Shown: positions 31,488 through 39,683 of the stretch, piece after piece
How positions within the stretch are numbered: position 1 is the stretch's first letter
Layout: each line of letters opens with the position of its first letter
Assembly (NCBI RefSeq): GCF_900637185.1
Contig: NZ_LR134352.1
Location: 1,798,001 to 1,862,000 of the forward strand
Direction: 5' to 3'
From: Nocardia asteroides
GTDB lineage: Bacteria; Actinomycetota; Actinomycetes; Mycobacteriales; Mycobacteriaceae
DNA: 64,000 nt
Notes under the pieces: generated by a model
The model's database searches: none
What the model saw: only the letters and a program-made list of their open reading frames with translations
What the model was told of the DNA's origin: nothing
Translations under genes and position numbers: made by a program

Positions 31488-31826
31488 TCAGAGGAACATG
31501 GTGTCGCCGAAGACCGAGTTGGTCGCGCTCACCTGCGGGGTGGTCGCGGTGACCGTTGCCCACGAGTAGATGTTGAGCGGCCCGCCGGTCGCCCCGGCCG
31601 GGGCCGTCACGTACGCGGTGTTGTCGAGGAAGACCTCCCGGTTGGTCGGCATGGCGTTGAGGGCGGGCACCTGCCGGTAGGACTGGTCGGTGTGGCCCAG
31701 GGTCAGCTCGAAGCCGGCGGGGCCGTGGTAGGTGCTCTCGTGCGGGGCCATCGGGGTCGCCGCGGCGATACCGGTGGTGGTCAGCGCGAGGGCGGTGGCG
31801 CCCAGCACGGTGGTGATGATGTGCAA
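31488..31826 (-). CDS. small secreted protein, possibly a short MspA-like porin homologue
   Basis: A 112-residue exported protein. The signal peptide has an IITTVLGATALALTTTGIAAA core with cleavage near ATP/MAP. The mature part has beta-strand character: FELTLGHTDQSYRQ, NAMPTNREVFLDNTAYVTAP, GPLNIYSWATVTA. NREVFLDNTAYVTAP loosely recalls the N-terminal strands of MspA-family porins, but only the first half of that family's length is present. Its relationship is uncertain. TTG 31826 follows GGGGAGGAACG. It is complete, as a terminator follows, and it diverges from the PspC histidine kinase. Confidence 0.65.
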   Translation of the reverse strand: MHIITTVLGATALALTTTGIAAATPMAPHESTYHGPAGFELTLGHTDQSYRQVPALNAMPTNREVFLDNTAYVTAPAGATGGPLNIYSWATVTATTPQVSATNSVFGDTMFL

Positions 31827-32139
31827 CGTTCCTCCCCGAATTCCGGCCGGGTGTTCCGGCCCGACATCACGGTAGGAAGCCGGACTGTGCCCCGGCCCGC
31901 CGCCGAGCTGCGAATCGGCTGAAGATCGCAGGTGAGAATGCTGTGACGGGGTTTCCGGTCCGGTGCCGCCGGCCGCGCGCCTTGCTTCCGGCGGTACGGG
32001 ACATCTGACCTGGTAGAAGGTGATTTCCGTCCGGACCGGACAGGTCTTCGCACAGGTCGGCGGCGGATCGCGGACATCAGGGGTGACATCAGGGACTTTC
32101 CTGATGTCGGCACCCGCTCACCCGTGCCAGTATCGAAGG
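31827..32139. promoter_or_regulatory. divergent promoter region, small secreted protein / PspC kinase
   Basis: A 313-base stretch with no gene that I would defend. It contains the three GACATCAGG half-sites listed separately, and the short leader of the small secreted protein. The in-frame ATG at 32104 could lengthen the kinase by 12 residues. Confidence 0.5.
32073..32108. promoter_or_regulatory. triple GACATCAGG half-site array
   Basis: GACATCAGG occurs at 32073-32081 and 32085-32093 as direct copies 12 bases apart, and its exact complement CCTGATGTC at 32100-32108. The last two form an inverted repeat with a 6-base spacer. It lies 31 bases before the kinase start. A binding site for the downstream LuxR-type regulator (autoregulation) is a reasonable inference. 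Confidence 0.5.
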
Positions 32140-34071
32140 ATGGATCCGTCTGTTCCCGCCCGCGCCGCCCAGGGACCGGTCCCGCACGGGCACGGCGTCG
32201 CCCCGGGAAACGACGTCACGAGGCCGATCATGTCGACCGGATCCGTGCCGGCGGAGCAAGGTCGGGTCGCATCCGGCGACGGCCGGGCCGCGCCGATCCG
32301 GCAGATGCCCGTCGCGACCGGATCCGGGGCGACAGAACCGGGTCGAGGCGCACCCGTCGCCGCACCGGGCCATTCGGGCGCTGCGCCGCAGAACGGACGA
32401 GGCCCGGCCGGGCCGGGCTATCTGCCTCCCGGCACTCGGCCGAACGGCGGCTCGTCGGTCCACGGTGGAACCCCGGGGTACTACTCCGTTCCGCCCCCCG
32501 CCGGCGCGCCCCGCTACACCGGACCCGTCTACAACAGCGGACCGGGCGCCGCGATGAACCCGGGTGGACGGAGACGGCCGAAGGGTCAGCCCCGGTTCGT
32601 CGCACGGGCGCTCGGCACGGGCCAGGCCGTATACGGCACTCCGCAGCCCTACTTCCAGCAGCAGCAATACCGTTCCGCGCCGGGCCCCTACGCCGACTAC
32701 GCGCAGGGCTACGGCGTCCCGCGCGGCTACCTGCCGGGCGTGCTCCCGGTGCCCGGTCCCGAACCGGCGGGCAGCCCGGCGCCGCAGACTCCGCGACTGG
32801 TCCGGCGGACCGGTGGCCGGGTGGTCGGTGGTGTCGCGGGCGGGCTGGCCGATCATCTCGGCGTCGACGTGTTCAAGGTGCGGATGGCGTTCGTGCTGCT
32901 GTCGGCGCTGGTCGGCGCGGGCGTGGTGGCCTACGGGCTGCTGTGGATCTTCACCCCCGGCGGCGGCGACGCGGCCAAGCCCACCGGGGACGAGCGCAGG
33001 CAGGCGATCGGCCTGGCGCTGCTCGGCCTGGGTCTCGCGGTGACGGTGTCGTGGCTGTTCGAGGGGACCGCGGCGCGGGTGATCGCGCCGATCGTGGTGG
33101 TCGCGGTCGGCGCCGCGCTGGTGTGGCGGGAGTACGACGTCGCCGCGCCGGGTCCGCGGGCGCTGTTCGGGCTGCCCGCGCGGCCGTCGGTGGTCACCTG
33201 GTCGCGGATCGTGGGCGGGGCGACGTTGATCGTGGTCGGCCTCGGCGTGGTCGTGCTGGCCAGGATCGATCTGAGCTCGCTCGGCTCGGCCCTGATCGCG
33301 GTCGCGGTCACGCTGATCGGCGCGGGCCTGCTGACGGTGCCGCTGTGGCTGCGCATGGTCCGCGCGCTCAATGCCGAACGCGGCGCCCGCATCCGCAACG
33401 AGGAACGCGAGGAGATCGCCTCGCACCTGCACGATTCGGTGCTGCAGACCCTCGCGCTGATCCAGCGGCAGGCCGAGGACCCGCAGGAGGTGCTGCGCCT
33501 GGCCCGCAGCCAGGAACGCGAACTGCGCAAGTGGCTGTTCGACGACGCCACCCCCGCGCACGCCAGCCTGGCCGCCGCGCTGCGCACCATCGCGGGTGAG
33601 GTGGAGGATCAGCACGGGGTGAAGGTCACCCCGGTCACCGTCGGCGATGTCGCGATGGACCCCGGTGAGACCGGCTCGGGGCTGCCCAAGGAGCACTTCA
33701 CCGCCCTGCTCGGTGCCAGCCGGGAGGCGCTGGTGAACGCGGCCAAACATGCGGGCGTGCCCGAGATCGACCTGTTCGCCGAGACCGAACCGCATCAGGT
33801 GAGCATCTTCGTCCGCGACCGCGGCGCCGGTTTCGACGTGTCCGCGGTGCCCGCCGACCGGCGCGGTGTCGCCAAGTCGATCCGTGCCAGGGTGGAACGT
33901 CGTGGCGGCACCGCCGAGATCGACTCGACCCTCGGCCGCGGCACCGAGGTGCGCATCGTGATGCCGCGGACCGACTCCGGCAGCGTCGAGCCCGAGGCCG
34001 CCGAGGAGCAGGCGCCCGCGGAACCCGACCACGTCGACGTGCCGGAATCCCCGCCGCGGGACGACCACTGA
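32140..34071 (+). CDS. PspC-domain sensor histidine kinase
   Basis: A membrane histidine kinase of 643 residues. A Pro/Gly/Ala-rich disordered N-terminus (about 1-215) contains GPGYLPPGTRPNGG and similar. The PspC domain is at about 219-280 (RTGGRVVGGVAGGLADHLGVD, VAYGLLWIFTPGGG), with further membrane helices to about 400. The HisKA_3-type dimerisation helix carries the phospho-accepting histidine in ASHLHDSVLQTLALIQ near residue 428. A HATPase domain follows (REALVNAAKHAG, VRDRGAGFDVS, GRGTEVRIVMP). It pairs with the LuxR-type regulator 88 bases downstream, and with the PspC/LiaF-like protein at 25.7-27.5 kb forms an envelope-stress set. Confidence 0.88.
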   Translation: MDPSVPARAAQGPVPHGHGVAPGNDVTRPIMSTGSVPAEQGRVASGDGRAAPIRQMPVATGSGATEPGRGAPVAAPGHSGAAPQNGRGPAGPGYLPPGTRPNGGSSVHGGTPGYYSVPPPAGAPRYTGPVYNSGPGAAMNPGGRRRPKGQPRFVARALGTGQAVYGTPQPYFQQQQYRSAPGPYADYAQGYGVPRGYLPGVLPVPGPEPAGSPAPQTPRLVRRTGGRVVGGVAGGLADHLGVDVFKVRMAFVLLSALVGAGVVAYGLLWIFTPGGGDAAKPTGDERRQAIGLALLGLGLAVTVSWLFEGTAARVIAPIVVVAVGAALVWREYDVAAPGPRALFGLPARPSVVTWSRIVGGATLIVVGLGVVVLARIDLSSLGSALIAVAVTLIGAGLLTVPLWLRMVRALNAERGARIRNEEREEIASHLHDSVLQTLALIQRQAEDPQEVLRLARSQERELRKWLFDDATPAHASLAAALRTIAGEVEDQHGVKVTPVTVGDVAMDPGETGSGLPKEHFTALLGASREALVNAAKHAGVPEIDLFAETEPHQVSIFVRDRGAGFDVSAVPADRRGVAKSIRARVERRGGTAEIDSTLGRGTEVRIVMPRTDSGSVEPEAAEEQAPAEPDHVDVPESPPRDDH

Positions 34072-34159
34072 GCGACCGCCGCCCCCCGCCGGACTCGACG
34101 GTGGGGCGCGACTCTGTGGTACCGATGAGTGCACGCCGGTTGAACGAGGAGAGCTGTCA

Positions 34160-34801
34160 GTGAGTGTTCGGGTGTTCCTGGTCGACGATCATGCGGTGTT
34201 CCGCTCCGGCGTGCGCGCCGAGCTGAGCCGCGAGGCCGACATGGAGGTCGTCGGCGAGGCGGGCGGGGTGGCCGAGGCGGTGGCCGGGATCGACGCGGCG
34301 AAGCCGGATGTGGTGCTGCTGGACGTGCACATGCCCGACGGCGGCGGGGTCGCGGTGCTCACCGGCATCGCCGAGGGCCCGGTGTGCCTGGCGCTGAGCG
34401 TGTCCGACGCCGCCGAGGACGTGATCGCGGTGATCAGGGCGGGCGCGCGCGGGTATGTCACCAAGACCATCTCCGGTGCCGAACTGGCCGACGGCATCCG
34501 CCGGGTCGCCGGTGGTGACGCGGTGTTCAGCCCCCGGCTGGCCGGTTTCGTGCTGGACTCGTTCACCGGCCGCTCCCCGGTGCCGGAACCGCCGCTCGAT
34601 CCGGAACTGGACTCGCTCACCCCGCGCGAACTCGAGGTGCTGCGCCTGCTCGCCCGCGGCTACACCTACCGCGAGATCGCCGAAACCCTGTTCATCTCGG
34701 TGAAAACCGTGGAGACCCACGCCTCCAACGTGCTCCGCAAGACCCAGCAGTCCAACCGCAACGCGCTGACCCGCTGGGCCCACCGCCGCCGGATCGAGTG
34801 A
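34160..34801 (+). CDS. LuxR-family response regulator
   Basis: A two-domain regulator of 213 residues. The receiver has acidic residues D9/D10, the phosphorylation site D55 in VVLLDVHMPDGGG, and the switch lysine in GYVTKTISG. The LuxR/NarL-type HTH occupies about 150-210 (LTPRELEVLRLLARGYTYREIAE, ISVKTVETHASNVLRK). GTG 34160 has GAGGAGAG upstream. It is encoded with the PspC-domain kinase and should take its phosphate from it. Confidence 0.92.
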   Translation: MSVRVFLVDDHAVFRSGVRAELSREADMEVVGEAGGVAEAVAGIDAAKPDVVLLDVHMPDGGGVAVLTGIAEGPVCLALSVSDAAEDVIAVIRAGARGYVTKTISGAELADGIRRVAGGDAVFSPRLAGFVLDSFTGRSPVPEPPLDPELDSLTPRELEVLRLLARGYTYREIAETLFISVKTVETHASNVLRKTQQSNRNALTRWAHRRRIE

Positions 34802-34832
34802 GCGGTGTTTGTTGGAGCGCTGGCGCGCTCGA

Positions 34833-34879
34833 GTTCGCGGCCCCTTGTGTCCCGGCCGCGAACCGCCACTGCGTGGCGG
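34833..34879. terminator. paired hairpins between convergent regulator and kinase genes
   Basis: Two adjacent perfect stems: GTTCGCGGCC / GGCCGCGAAC (34833-34863) and CCGCCAC / GTGGCGG (34863-34879). They lie between the stops of the response regulator and the convergent Ser/Thr kinase and probably end both transcripts. There is no long T run. Confidence 0.6.
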
Positions 34880-34917
34880 ACCCTCCTCGAGGTCGGGGCG
34901 TGCGGGCTGGGATAGGT

Positions 34918-36054
34918 CTACATCACCGCGATGATGAGCGCGATCAGGATGACCAAGCCGATCAGCACACCAGCGCCGATGGCCAGCGGGGCGCCGTTGG
35001 GCAGGTTGTCCACGAAGCTGCCGGTGCGCTGCTGCTGATGCTGCGCGGGCGGGGCGGCCAGGGGAGCGCGCTGCGGGCGGGGCAGCGGGGCCGAGTGCGG
35101 GCTGCGCAGGCCGCTGGCGGAATTGCGGGCCGCCCAGGACGGGATGGTGCCGTCCTCGGTGCGCAGCGGCACGCCGAGGATGTAGGCGGCGGTGCCGGGC
35201 CCGAAGGCGGCGGTGAGGATCTCGTCGCGCGCCTGGGCCATGGTCGGGCGGCGCTGCGGGGCGGGCTCGAGCATGTGCAGCAGCGGCTGGGTGAGGATGC
35301 CGCTGCGGCTGGGCGGGATGATCCGGCCCATCGCGGCCCGGGTGACGACGTCGTTCTCGTCGTCGTCGAAACCGAACGGCGGCTGCCCCTCCAGCGCGGT
35401 GTAGAGGGTGGCGCCGAGGGAGAACACGTCGCTGGCCTCGGTGGGCCTGGCGCCGCGGGCGACCTCGGGCGGCAGGTAGGCGGGGGTGCCGGTGATGGTG
35501 CCTTCCGGATCGTCGCCGTGGGTGTCGCCCGCGCCGCGGGAGATGCCGAAGTCGCTGAGCTTGGCCTTGCCGAGATCGGGACCGCGATCGGCGACGAGGA
35601 TGTTGCCCGGCTTGATGTCGCGGTGCACGATGCCCGCGGCGTGCGCGGCGGCGAGCGCGTCGGCCACCTGCGCGCCGATCTGGGCGACCTCGACCGCGGG
35701 CAGCGTGTCGAACAGCGTCAGCGCCTTGGCCACGCTGCGCGAGGGTAAGTACTCCATGACGAGCCAGGGTTCGCCCGCCTCGATCACCACGTCGTAGACG
35801 GCGATCGCGTGCTCGTGCGACAGCTTGGCCGCCACCCGGCCCTCGTGCACGATGCTGCTGCGGATGCGCTCGGCCTCCGCCTCGCTCAGCCCGGCCGTGG
35901 AGAGCACCTGCTTGATGGCGACCTCACGGTTCAGCAGCCGGTCCGTCGCGAGCCAGACCGCGCCCATGCCACCGCCGCCCAGTTTCGACTGCAGGCGGTA
36001 ACGACCCGCGACGAGGTAGTCGGGGCCGATATGGGGGCGAGCACGTTCGGTCAC
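34918..36054 (-). CDS. Ser/Thr protein kinase with C-terminal membrane anchor
   Basis: A Hanks-type kinase of 378 residues. Glycine loop GGGGMG (26-31), K48 in VAIK, HRDIKPGN near residue 142, SDFGIS, then GTPAYLPPE and SDVFSLGATLY in the activation segment and helix F region. A Pro/Gln-rich linker (about 300-350) ends in one transmembrane helix, GAGVLIGLVILIALIIAVM, directly at the C-terminus, so there is no extracellular sensor domain. The start is GTG 36054. It diverges from imuA' across a region with a LexA box. Confidence 0.92.
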   Translation of the reverse strand: MTERARPHIGPDYLVAGRYRLQSKLGGGGMGAVWLATDRLLNREVAIKQVLSTAGLSEAEAERIRSSIVHEGRVAAKLSHEHAIAVYDVVIEAGEPWLVMEYLPSRSVAKALTLFDTLPAVEVAQIGAQVADALAAAHAAGIVHRDIKPGNILVADRGPDLGKAKLSDFGISRGAGDTHGDDPEGTITGTPAYLPPEVARGARPTEASDVFSLGATLYTALEGQPPFGFDDDENDVVTRAAMGRIIPPSRSGILTQPLLHMLEPAPQRRPTMAQARDEILTAAFGPGTAAYILGVPLRTEDGTIPSWAARNSASGLRSPHSAPLPRPQRAPLAAPPAQHQQQRTGSFVDNLPNGAPLAIGAGVLIGLVILIALIIAVM

Positions 36055-36163
36055 GGGTGCGAGGGTAGTCGAATATGCCGATGACTGGCCGGTATCACGC
36101 CGCGCGGGTATAAGGGGGCCCGCTGTGGACACGAGACGGGGGTGGGTGTCACCCTGGTCGCGA

Positions 36164-36179
36164 TCGAACGTATATTCGA
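36164..36179. promoter_or_regulatory. LexA (SOS) box upstream of imuA'-imuB
   Basis: TCGAACGTATATTCGA, one mismatch from the actinobacterial SOS box TCGAAC-N4-GTTCGA. It lies 87 bases before the imuA' start, as expected for the DNA-damage-inducible mutasome. Confidence 0.85.
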
Positions 36180-36265
36180 ATACGATCGATAGCTGAAACG
36201 GTGCTGCCGTTCCGGCGCTGGGCGGCCCCCCGCTCGCGAGTCCATCGTGGAAGTAGGTGGTGTTG

Positions 36266-37015
36266 ATGGGTTCGGATGCGTTGTCACCCGAGGTGGCGGC
36301 TCGTGCGCGCGTGGTCGACGACCTGCGCAGGCGGATCGCCGCGGTGCCGGGACGCGGCGAGTCCGCCACCACGCACACACCGCGTGAACAGCGGTTACGT
36401 CGCGATCTGCTGCCCGTGCCCGCCCCGCTCGCCGAGCTTTTGCCCGAGGGCGGACTGCCCAAGGGCGCGGTGGTGGCCTATACCGGCGCGCACTCGCTGC
36501 TGTCGGGTCTGCTCGCGGCGGTGACCGGCGAGGGCGGGCACGCCGCGGTCGTCGGGCTGCCCCGGCTGGGTTTGCTGGCGGCCGCCGAAATGGGTGCCCA
36601 GCTGTCCCGGCTGGCGGTGATCGCCGACCCCGGCCCTGATCCGGCCGAGGTGGCCGCCGTCCTGCTCGACGGCCTCGATCTGGTCGTGCTCGGGCTCGAC
36701 GGTGTGGCCGTCGCCCCCGCCCGCTGCCGGGTGCTCGCCGCCCGCGCCCGCAATCGGGGCGCGACCCTGGTCGTCGCGGGCGGGACCTGGACCAATCCGT
36801 CGCTGCGCCTGGACACCCGGGTCACCGGCTATCGCGGTCTCGACGCCGGTCGCGGTCGCCTGCGCTCGGTCTGCCTGGACGTGCGTGTCAGTGCCAAGGC
36901 GGGCCCGACACGGCAGGGCCGGATAGACCTGTGCGCCAAGGCCGGTCGCACCGAATGGCGGGCGCGCGAAGCCGAGGCCCGTGCGGTGACCGACCTCGCG
37001 GAGGCCGTGTCGTGA
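36266..37015 (+). CDS. imuA': mutasome accessory protein ImuA'
   Basis: A 249-residue RecA-fold-like accessory factor of the ImuA'-ImuB-DnaE2 translesion mutasome. It has LPEGGLPKGAVVAYTGAHSLLSGLL, where a P-loop would lie but is degenerate, and RLDTRVTGYRGLDAGRGRLRSVCLDV near the C-terminus. In mycobacteria it binds ImuB and is needed for damage-induced mutagenesis. The start is ATG 36266; GTG 36257 and GTG 36260 are also possible. imuB follows after 22 bases, and a LexA box lies upstream. Confidence 0.88.
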   Translation: MGSDALSPEVAARARVVDDLRRRIAAVPGRGESATTHTPREQRLRRDLLPVPAPLAELLPEGGLPKGAVVAYTGAHSLLSGLLAAVTGEGGHAAVVGLPRLGLLAAAEMGAQLSRLAVIADPGPDPAEVAAVLLDGLDLVVLGLDGVAVAPARCRVLAARARNRGATLVVAGGTWTNPSLRLDTRVTGYRGLDAGRGRLRSVCLDVRVSAKAGPTRQGRIDLCAKAGRTEWRAREAEARAVTDLAEAVS

Positions 37016-37037
37016 CCGGTCGGTCCCGGGAACCACG

Positions 37038-38609
37038 ATGACGCGGGCAGAGCGGGTCCTGGCGCTGCTGTGTCCCGACTGGCCCGCGGTGGCCGCCGCC
37101 GCGGGGGCGGGGGTGCCCGCGGATCGTCCGGTGGCGGTGCTGCACGGGAATCGGGTGGTGTCGTGTTCGGCGATCGCGCGGATCGAGGGCGTGCGGGTCG
37201 GGGTGACGCGCCGGGAGGCGCAGTCCAGGTGCCCCGAACTGGTTGTCGCCCAGGCTGATCCGGAGCGCGATGCCCGGCTGTTCGAACCGGTCGCCGGTGC
37301 CGTCGACGCGACGGTGCCCGGCGTCGAGGTGCTGCGCCCTGGTCTGCTGGTGCTGAGTGCGCGGGGTGCCACCAGGTTCTTCGGGTCCGAGGACGCCGCG
37401 GCCGTGCAGCTCATCGACGCCGTCGCCGTGGCGGGCGCCGAGGCGCAGATCGGCATCGCCGACGCCATGTCGACCGCGGTGCTCGCCGCGCGCCGTTCGG
37501 TGTTCGTGCCGGTGGGCGAGGGCGCGCGCTTCCTCGCGCCGCTGCCGGTGGCCGAGCTGGCCGTCGAACCCGCGCTCGCCCCGCCGGAACGTGCCGACCT
37601 GGTGGACCTGTTGCACCGCTTGGGCTTACGCCGGGTCGGCGACTTCGCCCGGCTCGCGCCCGCCGAGGTCGGTTCCCGCTTCGGCGCCGACGCGATCGAG
37701 GCCCATCGCCTGGCCCGCGCGCTCCCCGAACGCCCGCCCTCGGCGCGGCAGCTCCCGCCGGACCTGACCGTGGAGCTCGACTGCGACCCACCGATCGACC
37801 GGGTCGACGCCGCCGCGTTCGCCGGCCGCGCCCTCGCGACCCGCCTGCACACCGCCCTCACCGCCGCGGGCGCCGCCTGCACCCGCCTGGCGATCACCGC
37901 CCGTACCGAGGCGGGGGAAGAGCTGTCCCGGATCTGGCGCTGCGCCCGTCCGCTCACCCCGCCCGACACCGCCGACCGCATCCGCTGGCAGCTCGACGGC
38001 TGGCTCACCCACCGCGACCGCCCGACCGCGCCGATCGTCGCGCTGCGGCTGGAACCGGTCGAGGTGGTCGCCGCGGGCGCGCTGCAACTCGGCCTGTGGG
38101 GCGGGGAGGGCGAGCAGACCGAACGGGCCCGCCGCGCCCTGGTCCGGGTGCAGGGTCTGCTCGGGGGCGAGGCGGTGCGCGTGGGGGTGCTCAGCGGCGG
38201 GCGCGGCCCGGCCGAACGCATCACCATGATCGCCCTCGGCGACGAGCTCACCCCGGCCGCCGACCCGTCCCAGCCCTGGCCGGGCAAGCTCCCCGAACCG
38301 GCCCCCACGCTGCTGCTCCTGCACCGCCCCACCGTGCAGCTGACCGCCGCCGACGGCACCGCCGTCGAGGTCACCGACCGTGGCCTGTTCACCGCCGATC
38401 CCGCCCGCCTGCGCTGGGGCAGTCGCCAGTGGGCCCTGCTCGGCTGGGCGGGCCCCTGGCCGGTCGACGAGCGCTGGTGGGCCACCGCCGAACACCCGGC
38501 CCTCGCCGCCCGCGCCCAGGTCCAGCTCGACGCCGAACCCACCGAGATCCGCGCCGTCCTGCTCGTCTACGACGCCGCGACCTGGCACGCCGAAGGCGTC
38601 TACGAATGA
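37038..38609 (+). CDS. imuB: ImuB, Y-family polymerase-like mutasome hub
   Basis: A 523-residue Y-family DNA polymerase homologue that acts as a protein hub. The polymerase-like core is in the first 350 residues (VLALLCPDWPAVAAA, EGVRVGVTRREAQSRCPEL), but the usual catalytic acidic pair is missing, as in other ImuB proteins. The beta-clamp-binding motif LQLGLWGG lies near residue 353. The C-terminal region (about 380-520) is expected to bind ImuA' and DnaE2. It is intact here and SOS-controlled together with imuA'. Confidence 0.92.
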   Translation: MTRAERVLALLCPDWPAVAAAAGAGVPADRPVAVLHGNRVVSCSAIARIEGVRVGVTRREAQSRCPELVVAQADPERDARLFEPVAGAVDATVPGVEVLRPGLLVLSARGATRFFGSEDAAAVQLIDAVAVAGAEAQIGIADAMSTAVLAARRSVFVPVGEGARFLAPLPVAELAVEPALAPPERADLVDLLHRLGLRRVGDFARLAPAEVGSRFGADAIEAHRLARALPERPPSARQLPPDLTVELDCDPPIDRVDAAAFAGRALATRLHTALTAAGAACTRLAITARTEAGEELSRIWRCARPLTPPDTADRIRWQLDGWLTHRDRPTAPIVALRLEPVEVVAAGALQLGLWGGEGEQTERARRALVRVQGLLGGEAVRVGVLSGGRGPAERITMIALGDELTPAADPSQPWPGKLPEPAPTLLLLHRPTVQLTAADGTAVEVTDRGLFTADPARLRWGSRQWALLGWAGPWPVDERWWATAEHPALAARAQVQLDAEPTEIRAVLLVYDAATWHAEGVYE

Positions 38610-38671
38610 CCACTGCGGCATAGAACACAGGGTGCCCTTACCTATGCGACCGGAATCGGTTCTACAGTGAA

Positions 38672-39664
38672 ATGACGCCTGTTCCGGATCGGCCGGAGGG
38701 CACGGTCGTGGAAGGAGCTGTCGTGCACCCGTTCGAGGGCCTGTCGTGCTCGGCCGCCGCGACCGAGCTCTCGCTGCTCGGCACCGCGGCGCACGTCACC
38801 GGCTGGCTGTGCATCGAACATCCCGGCGCCTGGGGACGCGATGTGATCGGCGACGAGGTGCTCGGCCCGGAGATCACCGCCGAACTGGCCGCGCGCACCA
38901 CCGCGGCCGGAGTCCGGCCGACACTGATCCGCCGCCCCGGGCGCAACGAGTTCACCGGCACCCGCACCGTGCTGCTGGTCAGCTCGCGCCCCGAGGGTTC
39001 CTGGTGCGAACGGTTCGAGATCACCGACCTGCGGCAGCTCTTCGATATCGACCTGCGCCTGGTCGACGGTCCGCCGCCGGGCATCGGTGTGCGCGTGGAC
39101 GATCCGCTGGTGCTGGTGTGCGCGCACGGTAAACGCGACCAGTGCTGCGCTCGCCTCGGCCGCCCGATCGCCGCCGCGCTGTCGGCCGACCATCCCGGCC
39201 GGGTCTGGGAGGCCTCGCACACCGGCGGGCACCGCTTCGCCCCCGCCGTGGTCCTGCTGCCGTCCGGCCTCACCTACGGCCGCGTCGACCCGGCCTCGGC
39301 GGCCACCCTGCTCGCCGCCGCCGACGTGGGCGAGGTCTCGCTGACCGGCCTGCGTGGCCGCAGCTGCTACGACCCGATCGCCCAGCTCGCCGAAGTGGCC
39401 GTCCGCGAACAACTCCCGTCGCTCCCCGCCGACGCCCTAACCGTGCACCCCGACGCGACCCCCACCCACGACCCGGCCCTCGCCGGCTCGGCCGTCGTCG
39501 TCCACCGCGACGGCCGCCGCTGGCGCGTCACCGCCCGCACCGTCACCGCCGCCCCCCGCCAGGCCAGCTGCGGAACCGCCCCCAAGGCCGCGACCTATCT
39601 GGAACCGGCCACGGTGGAACAACTCCCGGCGCTCGCCGTGCTGTCCAACAGCTCGACCGCTTGA
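38672..39664 (+). CDS. sucrase/ferredoxin-like (thioredoxin-fold) protein
   Basis: A 330-residue protein of the Suc_Fer-like family, related to thioredoxin-like [2Fe-2S] ferredoxins. An N-terminal cysteine is in EGLSCSAAATE. The core metal or cluster motif CAHGKRDQCCARLG lies near residue 150, then SHTGGHRFAP. The reaction is unknown; family members are often called sucrase by old similarity without proof. ATG 38672 lies 62 bases after imuB on the same strand, so it may share SOS read-through, or start from the TACAGT 9 bases upstream. Confidence 0.85.
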   Translation: MTPVPDRPEGTVVEGAVVHPFEGLSCSAAATELSLLGTAAHVTGWLCIEHPGAWGRDVIGDEVLGPEITAELAARTTAAGVRPTLIRRPGRNEFTGTRTVLLVSSRPEGSWCERFEITDLRQLFDIDLRLVDGPPPGIGVRVDDPLVLVCAHGKRDQCCARLGRPIAAALSADHPGRVWEASHTGGHRFAPAVVLLPSGLTYGRVDPASAATLLAAADVGEVSLTGLRGRSCYDPIAQLAEVAVREQLPSLPADALTVHPDATPTHDPALAGSAVVVHRDGRRWRVTARTVTAAPRQASCGTAPKAATYLEPATVEQLPALAVLSNSSTA

Positions 39665-39683
39665 TCGCGATCGGCAACCCGGC

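Noticed and set aside
28162..31569. A 1135-residue open frame antisense to the nSTAND1 gene
   Set aside because: It is the mirror of a very GC-rich gene: codon composition is Gly/Ala/Arg/Asp-rich without domains, while the other strand has Walker motifs and WD40 repeats.
38630..38671. Iron box (IdeR/DtxR site) before the Suc_Fer gene
   Set aside because: CTTACCTATGCGACCGGAAT matches only one half of the TTAGGTTAGGCTAACCTAA-type palindrome.
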